Under the pieces are notes generated by a model. It saw only the letters and a program-made list of their open reading frames with translations, ran no database searches and was not told the origin of the DNA. From contig JBAXZR010000005.1 of NCBI GenBank assembly GCA_041670165.1, positions 1 through 64,000 of the forward strand: a stretch of 64,000 nucleotides of DNA, in the 5' to 3' direction. How positions within the stretch are numbered: the first letter of the stretch is position 1; each line of letters starts with the position of its first letter. This document shows, piece by piece, positions 25,974 through 34,555 of the stretch. This DNA comes from JBAXZR01 sp041670165 (lineage in GTDB: Bacteria; Bacillota; Clostridia; Christensenellales; UBA1242). The translations under genes and the position numbers were made by a program.

Positions 25974-26223
25974 TAAACATTATGATTTTGTGGTTATATT
26001 ATTTTTTTTTGTGTTTGTTTTGCTTTTTGTTTCAATATTTTAATTAGAAGTAACATGGTTAAATATCAATTGAAATATTAATACCTAAATATTTATGTTT
26101 CAAAAATTTTTATATAAATTTGTTGAATTTTTTATATTTTTTCTAGCAATTTAATTTTTTTTTAAGCTAACAATATTGTTCGGCTCATCATAAACTGAAA
26201 TGAACATATATTTTTGATTTTTT
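25974..26223. other. AT-rich divergent intergenic region
   Basis: Lies between divergent tcdA and the surface-protein pair. No recognisable RNA, repeat or strong promoter is apparent here; the promoter of the gene at 26286 must lie in this stretch but may use a sigma factor I cannot recognise. Confidence 0.4.
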
Positions 26224-26250
26224 ACATAGCATGAATTTTTTCTGCTATGT
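26224..26250 (+). promoter_or_regulatory. 5' UTR hairpin before the Cys-Pro repeat gene
   Basis: ACATAGCA (26224-26231) pairs perfectly with TGCTATGT (26243-26250) around an 11-base loop. It is 36 bases ahead of the ATG and may stabilise the mRNA or attenuate transcription. Confidence 0.45.
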
Positions 26251-26285
26251 AATTTATTTGTTTGTAAAACTAAGGAGAAAATAAT

Positions 26286-27113
26286 ATGTCAAATAATTTT
26301 CCACGATTTTGTGATTGCTTCAAAAGACCGTGTTCGCCACCATTTCCGCCAACACCATGCCCAAGACCTTGTCCAAAACCATGTCCGCCCCCATGCCCAA
26401 GACAATGTCCTCCGCCACCATTTCCGTCTCCATGTCCTCCGCCCCCATGTCCAAAACCGTGTACTCCACCACCATACCCATGTCCTCCGCCCCCATGTCC
26501 AAAACCGTGTCCTCCACCTCCATGTCCACCACCACCTTGCCCAAGACCATGTCCTCCACCATGTCCATGTCCTCCTCCTCCATGCCCACCACCATGTCCA
26601 TGTCCTCCTCCTCCATGCCCACCACCATGTCCATGTCCTCCTCCTCCATGTTGTCCACCACCATGTCCATGTCCTCCGCCCCCATTTCCACGACCATCAT
26701 TCAATCCTGTTGATGCAATTCAAGTGCAGCTTCGTGGCTTAAGTGGTGAAACAGTAGCAAACGGAGCAAATGTTTTGTTTGATTCACTAGTTTTAAGCAC
26801 TGGAGATGGAATCACATACAACAGAGATACAGGTGTTTTCACAATTCATAATTCAGGAATATATGAAGTAAACTGGGTTATAAACACAAATGGTGCTGGA
26901 GAAGCAACAAGTGTTAGTTTTTGTGCTGAAATTGGTGCAACTGTTATTGACGAAACATCTAGTGCTCCAATAACATCTTTGAGATTGTATGGGCAAGGAC
27001 TTTTTGAAGTTGGACGCAGTCCTGCTTTACTCGCTCTTGTGAATAGAACTGGAGCAATTGTGACTTTTGGAACTTCTGCAATTCAAGCCAGTTTTATTAT
27101 TCATAGACTATAA
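26286..27113 (+). CDS. Cys-Pro repeat stalk protein with C-terminal C1q/BclA-like jelly-roll domain
   Basis: 275 residues. After MSNNFPRFCDCFKR, residues about 14-138 are almost only Pro and Cys (about 29 cysteines counting the leading ones) in short CPPP, CPKP and CPCPPPP units, with no aromatic core. Residues about 140-275 form a beta-rich domain (VQLRGLSGETVANGANVLFD, GVFTIHNSGIYEVNWVI) like the C1q/TNF-type BclA C-terminal domain of spore or cell-surface filaments. There is no signal peptide, as in exosporium proteins assembled inside the mother cell. The stalk is GC-rich against an AT-rich background. AAGGAG precedes the ATG. The spore-surface role is inferred. Confidence 0.8.
   Translation: MSNNFPRFCDCFKRPCSPPFPPTPCPRPCPKPCPPPCPRQCPPPPFPSPCPPPPCPKPCTPPPYPCPPPPCPKPCPPPPCPPPPCPRPCPPPCPCPPPPCPPPCPCPPPPCPPPCPCPPPPCCPPPCPCPPPPFPRPSFNPVDAIQVQLRGLSGETVANGANVLFDSLVLSTGDGITYNRDTGVFTIHNSGIYEVNWVINTNGAGEATSVSFCAEIGATVIDETSSAPITSLRLYGQGLFEVGRSPALLALVNRTGAIVTFGTSAIQASFIIHRL
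26561..26695 (+). repeat. 33-bp tandem repeat inside the Cys-Pro stalk
   Basis: Units begin at 26561, 26594, 26627 and 26663. The last spacing is 36 because of a 3-base insertion. Each encodes an 11-residue Cys/Pro unit, so the stalk length can change by replication slippage. Confidence 0.8.
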
Positions 27114-27136
27114 AATTTATATTTAAGGAAAAATTT

Positions 27137-28096
27137 ATGGAAAATATATTATATGTTCAAAAAACAACAGCAGGAAATGTTGACATGTCAGAAAATGTTG
27201 TTTTTGATAGTGTTTTGATTAACAGTGGAAGCATCACTTATAATTCAACTTCTGGTGAAATTACACTAAATGATATTGGAAAGTATCATATAAATTGGTG
27301 GATTGCCACTCAAGCTGTAAATAGTAGTGTAGGTGCTGTCTTTGCTCTTTCCGCTTCTAATGGGGCATTAATCAAAGGAAATTCACCAACAAATCTAAAT
27401 TCTCTCACAGGGTTAGGCATTGTTGATGTTACACTTGCTCCTGTAACCATTAAGCTTGTAAATTCCAGTGATGGAAGAGCATATCTTGCTTCAACAACTC
27501 AAATTAAGGCTATGCTGTCTGTTGATATGGTTATTGATAATGGTTCAAGTGATACAATGTACAATTTTCAAATGTTGCAACTTGCAAATGTGATTTCTCA
27601 AATAATAACTTTGTATCCAGAAAACACAATTTCTGTTTTTGTTCGTGGATTATATTTTGTAACTGGAACGCCACAGTCACTATATAGTTCACATAGTGGA
27701 GCAGGATTGTTTGTGGTTTTGGAAAATGAAGAGATTCAGGCAATTCCTCTTAACATGATAACGGCAATTGATATGGGTGTTGGCTCTGTATACAATCCAA
27801 GCATTTCGTATCTTAGTGCGCCTACACCTTTGCCAACTGGTTGGGACGCTGGTGTTATAACTTCTGTGTATGATTATTTGCCAGTGTCTTCGCCTGCAAG
27901 TGTGTTTTTTGGTATTGGCACATCATCTTCAGGTTTTGTTTTCAAAAATGAATTAGGAATGCTGGTTGTAACAACTGACTTAGATGGAAACAATCCAACA
28001 TTTATCCCTGCCTCAGAATCTTCAATCATTCTAACAAGCGGTAGCACTTCAAAAAGTGAAAAAAAAACTAGTCTTAAAAAAATTGAATTATTATAA
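27137..28096 (+). CDS. Second jelly-roll surface protein (BclA-C-like), no Cys-Pro stalk
   Basis: 319 residues. Residues about 5-130 repeat the jelly-roll pattern of the upstream protein (MSENVVFDSVLINSGSITYN, GEITLNDIGKYHINWWI, TIKLVNSSDGRAYLASTTQIKAMLSV). Residues about 140-290 form a second domain beginning FQMLQLANVISQIITLYPENTISVF that I cannot name. The C-terminus is basic and Ser-rich. It follows the stalk protein by 23 bases with its own AAGGAAA site, so the two are probably co-expressed and co-assembled. Confidence 0.75.
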   Translation: MENILYVQKTTAGNVDMSENVVFDSVLINSGSITYNSTSGEITLNDIGKYHINWWIATQAVNSSVGAVFALSASNGALIKGNSPTNLNSLTGLGIVDVTLAPVTIKLVNSSDGRAYLASTTQIKAMLSVDMVIDNGSSDTMYNFQMLQLANVISQIITLYPENTISVFVRGLYFVTGTPQSLYSSHSGAGLFVVLENEEIQAIPLNMITAIDMGVGSVYNPSISYLSAPTPLPTGWDAGVITSVYDYLPVSSPASVFFGIGTSSSGFVFKNELGMLVVTTDLDGNNPTFIPASESSIILTSGSTSKSEKKTSLKKIELL

Positions 28097-28191
28097 ATTA
28101 TAAAATATTCACTTTGAAAATAATTAAAATTAACCTTAAAATGGTGAAATTAATTTAATTCGTTTGAAATGAACGACAACTAGCACATTGA

Positions 28192-28227
28192 AAAACTTTT
28201 ATGAATAAAACTCATAGAAGTTTTTTT
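28192..28227 (+). terminator. Rho-independent terminator
   Basis: AAAACTTTTATGA (28192-28204) pairs with TCATAGAAGTTTT (28212-28224), 13 bp with one G-T pair, followed by T. It ends the surface-protein pair. Confidence 0.8.
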
Positions 28228-28445
28228 AACAATTATTTATATTTTTAAAAAATAAAAAATCATAAAAATATACAAATTTGTCAAATACAAGCATAGTACA
28301 TGATTTTGTTTCTGTTGGTTTAAAAGATTTTAAAAAATGTTAAAAATTTTTTTTATATTAAGTTTCTTTTTTAAATTTAACAAAAACACAATTTGACATA
28401 TTTTAATAGAAATGATAAAATATAAAAAATGTTAAGGAGATAGAA

Positions 28446-28466
28446 ATGGAAAAAGAAAACAAATAG
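28446..28466 (+). CDS. Leader peptide MEKENK
   Basis: Six codons, ATG to TAG, with AAGGAGA 5 bases upstream. The stop codon directly abuts the first leader hairpin, so a ribosome stalled here would cover or melt it. It is too short for function as a product; its role is to couple ribosome occupancy to read-through into the ABC-F gene. Confidence 0.65.
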   Translation: MEKENK

Positions 28467-28560
28467 CACATAAAACTTTTACAACTGGTTTTATGTGGTG
28501 AAGTGTACAGATTTGCATATAAAACTGGTGATGCTATTTTTTTCGATTTCGAACGCATAG

Positions 28561-28590
28561 AAGCTCACCAAGACTGTGAGCTTTTTTATT
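28561..28590 (+). terminator. Regulated intrinsic terminator upstream of ABC-F
   Basis: AAGCTCAC (28561-28568) pairs with GTGAGCTT (28576-28583), 8 bp with a 7-base loop, then a T-run. Its left arm overlaps the antiterminator pairing. Confidence 0.8.
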
Positions 28591-28645
28591 AGTTAATATG
28601 TGAATCACTTTTAAAAAATATTTAATATATTTGGAGGGTGGTAAT

Positions 28646-30127
28646 ATGATTATAAACATAAAAAATTTAACCTTTTCTTATGATGGAAGTTTTTTTAATA
28701 TATTCAATAATGTAAACTTGTCTTTGGACACAAGCTGGCGACTTGGACTTGTTGGTAGAAACGGAAAAGGCAAAACAACTCTTTTAAAAATTTTGTTTGG
28801 AAAACTTGAATATTCAGGAAAAATTGAAACAAGTGTAAATTTTGAGTATTTTCCATTTCTTGTTGACAAAACAAAAACGATTAGTGAAATTTTTTGTTCG
28901 GTTTGTCCAAAAATAGAAATGTGGAAAGTGCAGAGAGAATTAAATTTGTTAGAAATTGAATTGAGTGTTTTGCAAAGACAATTTTTGACATTAAGTTTAG
29001 GTGAGCAAACAAAAGTGATGCTTGCCATTCTTTTTGCAAAAGAAAACTCTTTTCTGCTTATTGATGAACCAACGACCTACCTTGACATTTTGGGCAGAAA
29101 AAAACTATCGGAATATTTGAGCCAAAAAAATGGGTTTATTATTGTTTCTCATGATCGCAATTTTTTGGACGGCTGTGTTAACCACATTTTGTCAATAAAC
29201 AAGGCTAGTCTTGAAATTCAAAAAGGAAATTTTTCTTCGTTTTTATTAAACAAAGAACTTGAGGACAATTTTGAAATGGCAGAAAATGAAAAATTGAAAG
29301 GTGAAATTTCTAGGCTTGAAGAGAGCAGTAAAAAATCAAGAGGTTGGGCAATGAAAAACGAGAGTACAAAAATTGGCTTTGACCCTAGCATTACTGAAAA
29401 AAGCATTGTTAGAAGAGTTTTAATTGGTGCTAAAACAAAAAAGAAAATGAAACAAGTCAAAGCTCTTGAAAAGAGAAATGAAAAAGCAATTGCAGAAAAA
29501 GAAAAACTTCTTAAAAACATTGATATAAGCGAAGATTTGTGTTTGCGAAACTTAAATTTTGGTGGTGAAGTTTTTCTAACAATTAAAGATTTAGTGATCT
29601 CGTATGACAACAAACAAATAAACAACCCAATCTCTTTTGAAGTCAAAAAAGGTGACAGAATAAATTTGATGGGAAAAAATGGTTGTGGAAAATCTAGTGT
29701 TATAAAAGCCATTTTAGGACAAATTGATGGTTTCTCAGGAAAAATTCTGTTGCCAACAAGATTAAAAATTTCATATGTCAGCCAAGACACATCACACCTA
29801 AAAGGGAATCTACAAGATTTTTGTTCAGAAAACAAAATTGATCGTTCAAAGTTTATGATAATCCTAGATAAACTTGGTTTTGAAGAAAACAACTTCGATG
29901 GCTTAATTCAAAATTTTAGTGATGGGCAGAAAAAGAAATTGCTTATAGCCAAAAGTTTGTGCGAAGAAAGTAATCTTTTAATTTGGGATGAACCACTAAA
30001 CTATATTGATATAATCTCTCGTGAGCAAATTGAAAAACTTATTTTAACTTACAAACCAACAATGATTTTTGTTGAACACGACAAGTTTTTTTGCGACCTT
30101 GTTGCAACAAAAAATATAATTATGTAA
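28646..30127 (+). CDS. ABC-F type ribosomal protection protein
   Basis: 493 residues from the ATG at 28646, preceded by GGAGGGTGG. Two ATPase domains without membrane segments: the first has GRNGKGKTT, LSLGEQTKV and LLIDEPTTYLD; the second has GKNGCGKSS, FSDGQKKKL and LIWDEPLNYIDI. They are joined by a charged linker (about 195-310) that reaches toward the peptidyl-transferase centre in this family. The WDEPLNYIDI ending resembles Lsa/Vga-type antibiotic-resistance ABC-F proteins, which displace lincosamides, pleuromutilins or streptogramins. Presence of a stalling attenuator supports a resistance role; the exact drug class is not predictable. Confidence 0.85.
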   Translation: MIINIKNLTFSYDGSFFNIFNNVNLSLDTSWRLGLVGRNGKGKTTLLKILFGKLEYSGKIETSVNFEYFPFLVDKTKTISEIFCSVCPKIEMWKVQRELNLLEIELSVLQRQFLTLSLGEQTKVMLAILFAKENSFLLIDEPTTYLDILGRKKLSEYLSQKNGFIIVSHDRNFLDGCVNHILSINKASLEIQKGNFSSFLLNKELEDNFEMAENEKLKGEISRLEESSKKSRGWAMKNESTKIGFDPSITEKSIVRRVLIGAKTKKKMKQVKALEKRNEKAIAEKEKLLKNIDISEDLCLRNLNFGGEVFLTIKDLVISYDNKQINNPISFEVKKGDRINLMGKNGCGKSSVIKAILGQIDGFSGKILLPTRLKISYVSQDTSHLKGNLQDFCSENKIDRSKFMIILDKLGFEENNFDGLIQNFSDGQKKKLLIAKSLCEESNLLIWDEPLNYIDIISREQIEKLILTYKPTMIFVEHDKFFCDLVATKNIIM

Positions 30128-30338
30128 AAATTTTAGCTTAACTATAAAATAAATTATGAGAAATAGTGTGATAAAAATTGTTTATGGTTTTATTTAATTT
30201 TTGCTTAAGTTTTATCTTATCTTAAATATTGATTAAATTGCTTTCGTGGTTTATTTACAAAAATTTAAATTTATTTGTTTCTGCAACTAAAAACACAGAT
30301 TTTTTATTAGCATTTTTCAGTTTTATTTTATTAAACTA

Positions 30339-30389
30339 TTGACAATAATCAAAACAAGCCTATAATTTGAAAATGATTATCATTTTCAA
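30339..30389 (+). promoter_or_regulatory. Promoter with overlapping Fur boxes
   Basis: TTGACA (30339-30344), a 16-base spacer, TATAAT (30361-30366). Immediately after lies a 23-bp perfect palindrome, TTGAAAATGAT (30367-30377), one T, then ATCATTTTCAA (30379-30389). Its core TGAAAATGATTATCA differs from the 7-1-7 Fur consensus TGATAATnATTATCA at one base and is present on both strands. It covers the start site, so Fur-type autorepression is expected. Confidence 0.85.
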
Positions 30390-30402
30390 AAAGGGGAAAT
30401 AA

Positions 30403-30798
30403 ATGTATAACACCAAACAAAAACAACTTTTGCTTGAAATTTTGGTTGAGAATAGTGAAAAATGTCTTAGTACAAATGAATTGTTTGACATATGTAGAAG
30501 CAAAAAATTAGATATTGGACTTACAACAATTTACAGATATTTAAACGATTTGGAAAAAAAATTTAAAGTAATTAAGTACACAAATGGCAACGGTGAATCA
30601 AGCTATCAATTAAATAAAAATAATTGTGGGGAAGATTTGCATCTTAAATGTAATTGTTGTGGAAAAGTTATTCATCTTGACTGTGAAATTATTGAGGAAT
30701 TGAAAAAACATGTACTAAACGAACACAAATTCAAAATTGACACAATGAAAACAGTGATTAATGGTTTGTGTGAAAATTGCAATAGGAGAGAAAAATGA
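30403..30798 (+). CDS. Fur-family metal-responsive repressor
   Basis: 131 residues. A winged-helix N-terminus (TKQKQLLLEILVENSEKCLSTNELFDICR, LTTIYRYLNDLEKKFKVIKY) is followed by a dimerisation domain with structural zinc cysteines in two CxxC pairs (CNCCGKV, CENC). The His-rich regulatory site common in Fur is reduced: the stretch before the first CxxC reads EDLHLKC, with only one histidine. Metal specificity (Fe or Zn) is therefore uncertain although the operator looks Fur-like. It overlaps the next gene by ATGA and heads a five-gene operon it probably represses together with itself. Confidence 0.85.
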   Translation: MYNTKQKQLLLEILVENSEKCLSTNELFDICRSKKLDIGLTTIYRYLNDLEKKFKVIKYTNGNGESSYQLNKNNCGEDLHLKCNCCGKVIHLDCEIIEELKKHVLNEHKFKIDTMKTVINGLCENCNRREK

Positions 30799-31730
30799 GA
30801 GTAACATTTTTGGGAAAAGGTGGAAGTGGAAAAACAACAATGGCAACTTCCTTTATTAAATACTTAAACAAATCAAACAAAAAAGTTTTGGCAATTGATG
30901 CTGACATCAATGTTCATCTTGCCGATGCACTAAACATGGATACCAAATTTTTGGGAGATAGTTTTGAAGAAATTTCAAACTATTTTGAGCATAAAAGAAT
31001 TTTGCAAGGAAAGGCAATTATTGGTTCAACTCCACCTTGTTATGATTCAAAATTTATTAAGCCAACTTTTGACGATGTGTTTTTTAAATGTCTTGCAACT
31101 TTCAAGGAGAACATTGCTATGTTAACAATTGGTTCATACACTGACAAAAAGGTTGGCTTTGCTTGTTATCACAGCAAGCTTGGAAATGCAGTGTTGATTT
31201 ACAACAGGCTTCTTGATGACAAACACTTGTTTGTTGTTACTGATGCAACTGCAGGAATTGATAGCGTTGGAACATCAATGTTTTGTGTTTCAGATGTAAA
31301 CATATTTGTTGTTGAGCCAACAAAAAAAAGTGTTGAAGTGTACAAGGATTTCAAAAAAGTTATTAAAGATTTTAAAATTAAAACAATGGTTATTGCTAAC
31401 AAAATTGTTGATGAAGATGATATAAATTTCATTAAAAGTGAAATTGACGAAAAAGATATTCTTGGATTTGTTAAAGAATCCAAGCTTCTTAAAAGATATG
31501 AGCAAGGCGATGTTTCAAACTTAGATACATTTGTTGATGAAAATGAAGAAATTAACAAAAAACTTCTAGACTTGTTAGAAAACACAGATAAAGATTGGGA
31601 CAATTATTATTCAATGATAAAAAAAATTTATGTCAACGATGCAAAAGATTGGTATAGTCAATATTATGGTCAAGACTTGCCTTCATTTCTTGACTCAAAC
31701 TTTTCGTATAAGGAGATTATTAAAAAATGA
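30795..31730 (+). CDS. CooC/MinD-type P-loop ATPase
   Basis: 311 residues. A deviant Walker A KGGSGKTT at residues 8-15 places it in the SIMIBI class. IDADINVHLADAL corresponds to switch I, and VVTDATAGIDSVGTSMF to the Walker B/switch II region of CooC-like maturation factors. ACYHSKLGNAVLIYNRLL holds a single conserved cysteine. CooC proteins dimerise on ATP and help insert metal into CO dehydrogenase and related enzymes, but no such client enzyme is seen here. It overlaps both neighbours by four bases (ATGA), so it is made in step with the Fur-family protein and the PLP enzyme. Confidence 0.8.
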   Translation: MRVTFLGKGGSGKTTMATSFIKYLNKSNKKVLAIDADINVHLADALNMDTKFLGDSFEEISNYFEHKRILQGKAIIGSTPPCYDSKFIKPTFDDVFFKCLATFKENIAMLTIGSYTDKKVGFACYHSKLGNAVLIYNRLLDDKHLFVVTDATAGIDSVGTSMFCVSDVNIFVVEPTKKSVEVYKDFKKVIKDFKIKTMVIANKIVDEDDINFIKSEIDEKDILGFVKESKLLKRYEQGDVSNLDTFVDENEEINKKLLDLLENTDKDWDNYYSMIKKIYVNDAKDWYSQYYGQDLPSFLDSNFSYKEIIKK

Positions 31731-33178
31731 AGTTTTCTCCCAAAACAACTATGCAAATGGATTTGTTGCTAAATGACAATTTGCAAGTACGCTCTTTGGT
31801 TGATTGTTTCTCTTCTCCGCTCAACATAATATTCCCGCAATCAATTGAAAATAACATTTTGGAATGTGAAAAAGTTTTTAAAAAATTTAGCATCAAAGGG
31901 CATATATATTTTGCACACAAGTGTAACAAGTCAGATGCAATAATAAATCAAATGATAAACTCGGGTGTGAATGTTGATGTTGCATCAGTGAACGAACTTA
32001 AACATTCGCTTTCTTGTGGCTTTGTTGGAAAACATATTGAAGCCACTGGTCCAAAAAATGATGACTTCATTTTGCTTGGGTTAAGACACAATATTTTGTT
32101 TAATGTTGACAATTTTGAAGAATTGCAAACCTTATTAAATTTTCACAAGGCGATAAACAAAAAAGACAAAACAAAACTACTTATTAGACTTTGTGGATTC
32201 AAATCTGGTGCAACAAAATTTTTGGCAAAACAGAGTAGATTTGGAATTGATATTGAAAAAATCGACACAATCTTTGATTTTTTAAAAGAAAACAAAGATA
32301 TTTTTGAATTTGTGGGCTTTTCTTTTCATTTAGACACAGTAAATTTAAATGAAAAAATAGTTGCAATTGAAAATGTAATTAATTTGTTTAGTCGTGCCTA
32401 TGAACTTGAATTAAATCCATATATCATTAATATAGGTGGCGGCTTCAAAGTTAGTTATCTTAAGAATGGAAAAGAATGGAATGAAAGTGTAAGCGAATTA
32501 AAAGAAGACATAATTTCTGGAAACAACAAACTTACTTGGAACAAAGCTTCATTTGGTTTGCACAGTGAACAAGGTGTTTTAAGGGGTGGACTGAACATTT
32601 ACAACTACTATGAAGAAAGTGTTAAAGAAAAATTTTTGAATGATATTTTGTCAGCTAGGCTAGAAAAATATCAAAACAGAATGGTTGGCGAAATCTTGTC
32701 TGAAAACATGATTGAACTTGCTATTGAACCGGGTAGAAGCTTGTTGGACGGAGCTGGATTAACACTCGCTGAAGTTGTGTTTAGCAAAAATTCATCTAGT
32801 GGCGACAATTTGATTGGTGCTAGTATGAACAGGAGCAACTTGCTCATTGGCGAACAAGAAATGTTTGTTGATCCAATCTTAATTGGCAAAAGTGAAAATG
32901 AAACAAATAAAGATGGTTTTTATTTGCTTGGAAATTTGTGCCTTGAAAGCGATTTGATATTTAAGCACAAAGTTTTTATTGACAAGCTTCCAAAAAAAGG
33001 CGACATACTTGCATTTGTAAACACTGCTGGATATTTTATGGATTTTTCTCAAAGTGAAACAATCATGCACAATGTTGCCAAAAAAATTGTTGCAGTTGAA
33101 AACAATGGCAAACTAAATTTCTTCTTAGATGAAAATTTTGATAGCATAAAACAAAAGGTGAAAAATGAAAGTAAATAG
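31727..33178 (+). CDS. Y4yA-like PLP-dependent decarboxylase (alanine-racemase fold)
   Basis: 483 residues. The fold III signatures are present: the PLP lysine in YFAHKCNKS (Lys65), INIGGGFKVSY for the phosphate loop, LAIEPGRSLLDGAG, and at the C-terminus LGNLCLESDLIF and VNTAGYFMDF. These match the diaminopimelate/ornithine decarboxylase group, nearest by eye to the Y4yA-type subfamily found beside siderophore genes in rhizobia. It is likely to decarboxylate an amino acid or a conjugate made by the next enzyme; the substrate is unknown. The start overlaps the ATPase gene (ATGA) and the end overlaps the following gene by 14 bases. Confidence 0.78.
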   Translation: MKFSPKTTMQMDLLLNDNLQVRSLVDCFSSPLNIIFPQSIENNILECEKVFKKFSIKGHIYFAHKCNKSDAIINQMINSGVNVDVASVNELKHSLSCGFVGKHIEATGPKNDDFILLGLRHNILFNVDNFEELQTLLNFHKAINKKDKTKLLIRLCGFKSGATKFLAKQSRFGIDIEKIDTIFDFLKENKDIFEFVGFSFHLDTVNLNEKIVAIENVINLFSRAYELELNPYIINIGGGFKVSYLKNGKEWNESVSELKEDIISGNNKLTWNKASFGLHSEQGVLRGGLNIYNYYEESVKEKFLNDILSARLEKYQNRMVGEILSENMIELAIEPGRSLLDGAGLTLAEVVFSKNSSSGDNLIGASMNRSNLLIGEQEMFVDPILIGKSENETNKDGFYLLGNLCLESDLIFKHKVFIDKLPKKGDILAFVNTAGYFMDFSQSETIMHNVAKKIVAVENNGKLNFFLDENFDSIKQKVKNESK

Positions 33179-34493
33179 TGTTTTGGAACTTATTGGTAAC
33201 ACACCAATAATTGAAATTGGAAAAGAAATAACAGGCTTACAAAATGTGAACCTTTTTGTTAAGTGTGAACTATTTAATCCTTTTGGCTCACTTAAGGACA
33301 GACCTGCATATAACATGCTAAAAGATAATATTAAGGAAATCAAAGAAAATGGTAAAACTGTTATTGAGTCTTCAAGTGGAAACACTGCCAAAGCTCTTAG
33401 TATAATTTGCAACATGAATGGAATACCTTTCAAAACAATCACAAATAGAATAAAAATTCCAGAAACAAGAGATGTTTTAAAAATTGTTGGAACAGAAATT
33501 GAAGAATTGCCTGGAATTTCTGAATGCCCTGATCCAACCGACCCAAATGATCCAGTTTCTTACATTGAAAACATTGTTTCAAAAGACCCTGAAAAGTTTT
33601 TCCATTGCAATCAATACACAAATTTGAAAAATCCTGAAGCCCATTATCTTGGAACAGGAAAAGAGATTTTTGATGATATTGGCAATGTTGACTATTTTTT
33701 TGGTGCTTTAGGAACAACAGGTTCAACAAGAGGGACAATTGAATTTTTGCTAACAAAAAACAGTGATTTAAAAAAAGTTGGAATAATTGCTGAAAAAGGC
33801 GACAACATTCCAGGGATCAGAAACAAAGATGAAATGTATGAAGTGGGTATTTTTGATAAATCATTGTATGACGAAGTTGTAAGTGTAAATTCAATGGAAG
33901 CTATTGACGGAATGCTTACTTTGAACCGAAAACTTGGAATTTTGGCTGGACCAACAAGTGGTTGTGCTTTTTTTGGTGCACTTAGATATCTCAAGGAATT
34001 AGACGGCAAATTAAACAAAAAAATCAATGCTGTTTTTATTGCTTGCGACAGAGTTGAATGGTATGTTTCTTACATAAGAAAAAGAAGACCAGACATTTTT
34101 GACAGTGATATAAAAGTTGATTCAGTAAGAAACATTAAAGAAGAAGATTTAAAATTTGCAAAAGTTGTTGAATGTGAAGACATAACTAATTTTATTTCAG
34201 AAGAAAAACCAATTATCATTGATTTAAGGGGTAATTTGGCTTATAAAAATGGACACATTAATGATGCAATGAACATAACCGATACTTATTTTGATGATAT
34301 TGTAGACAATGGAATACCATTCTCAAAAGAAAGCAAAATTTTGCTTGTTTGTGCTGTTGGCGACAAGTCTTATAAATTTAGTGCATATCTAAACAAAAAA
34401 GGTTTAAATGTTTACTCTTTAAAAGGTGGAATGACTGAGTATCGTGAACAAGGTTTGCCACTTGTTAGAATGATGACAAGAGCAATTATTTAA
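33165..34493 (+). CDS. Cysteine-synthase-like PLP enzyme fused to a rhodanese domain
   Basis: 442 residues. Residues about 1-315 follow the CysK/SbnA fold II pattern: NPFGSLKDRPA with the PLP Lys44, SSSGNTAKAL (69-78), GALGTTGSTRG for the phosphate loop, and AGPTSG near residue 261. Residues about 335-440 form a rhodanese domain whose active loop is CAVGDKS with Cys396. A fusion of a beta-replacement enzyme with a sulfur carrier suggests transfer of sulfur or use of persulfide as nucleophile. Alternatively it makes a diamino-acid precursor as SbnA does. It overlaps the decarboxylase gene by 14 bases in another frame. Confidence 0.78.
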   Translation: MKVNSVLELIGNTPIIEIGKEITGLQNVNLFVKCELFNPFGSLKDRPAYNMLKDNIKEIKENGKTVIESSSGNTAKALSIICNMNGIPFKTITNRIKIPETRDVLKIVGTEIEELPGISECPDPTDPNDPVSYIENIVSKDPEKFFHCNQYTNLKNPEAHYLGTGKEIFDDIGNVDYFFGALGTTGSTRGTIEFLLTKNSDLKKVGIIAEKGDNIPGIRNKDEMYEVGIFDKSLYDEVVSVNSMEAIDGMLTLNRKLGILAGPTSGCAFFGALRYLKELDGKLNKKINAVFIACDRVEWYVSYIRKRRPDIFDSDIKVDSVRNIKEEDLKFAKVVECEDITNFISEEKPIIIDLRGNLAYKNGHINDAMNITDTYFDDIVDNGIPFSKESKILLVCAVGDKSYKFSAYLNKKGLNVYSLKGGMTEYREQGLPLVRMMTRAII

Positions 34494-34555
34494 TATAATT
34501 TTTATCAAAAGTTTTTTAGTTATAAAATAACAAATATTTCAAAAGGAGTATTTTT

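Larger units (their letters stand above)
28393..28590 (+). promoter_or_regulatory. Transcription attenuator leader of the ABC-F gene
   Basis: The promoter is TTGACA (28393-28398), a 17-base spacer, and TAAAAT (28416-28421) with TGA before it. The leader then holds a six-codon ORF (28446-28466) with AAGGAG, a perfect hairpin CACATAAAAC/GTTTTATGTG (28467-28476, 28488-28497) starting right after the stop codon, and a terminator at 28561-28590. GGTGA (28527-28531) can pair with TCACC (28565-28569), reinforced by CTAT/ATAG (28534-28537, 28557-28560), to form an antiterminator that consumes the terminator's left arm. This is the classical layout for ribosome-stalling antibiotic induction. Confidence 0.75.

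Noticed and set aside
26270..26704. Long Gly/His-rich open frames on the minus strand, and Met/Val/Asp-rich and His-rich frames in other phases
   Set aside because: They are the antisense and shifted readings of the Cys-Pro codon repeats; no ribosome site or promoter serves them.
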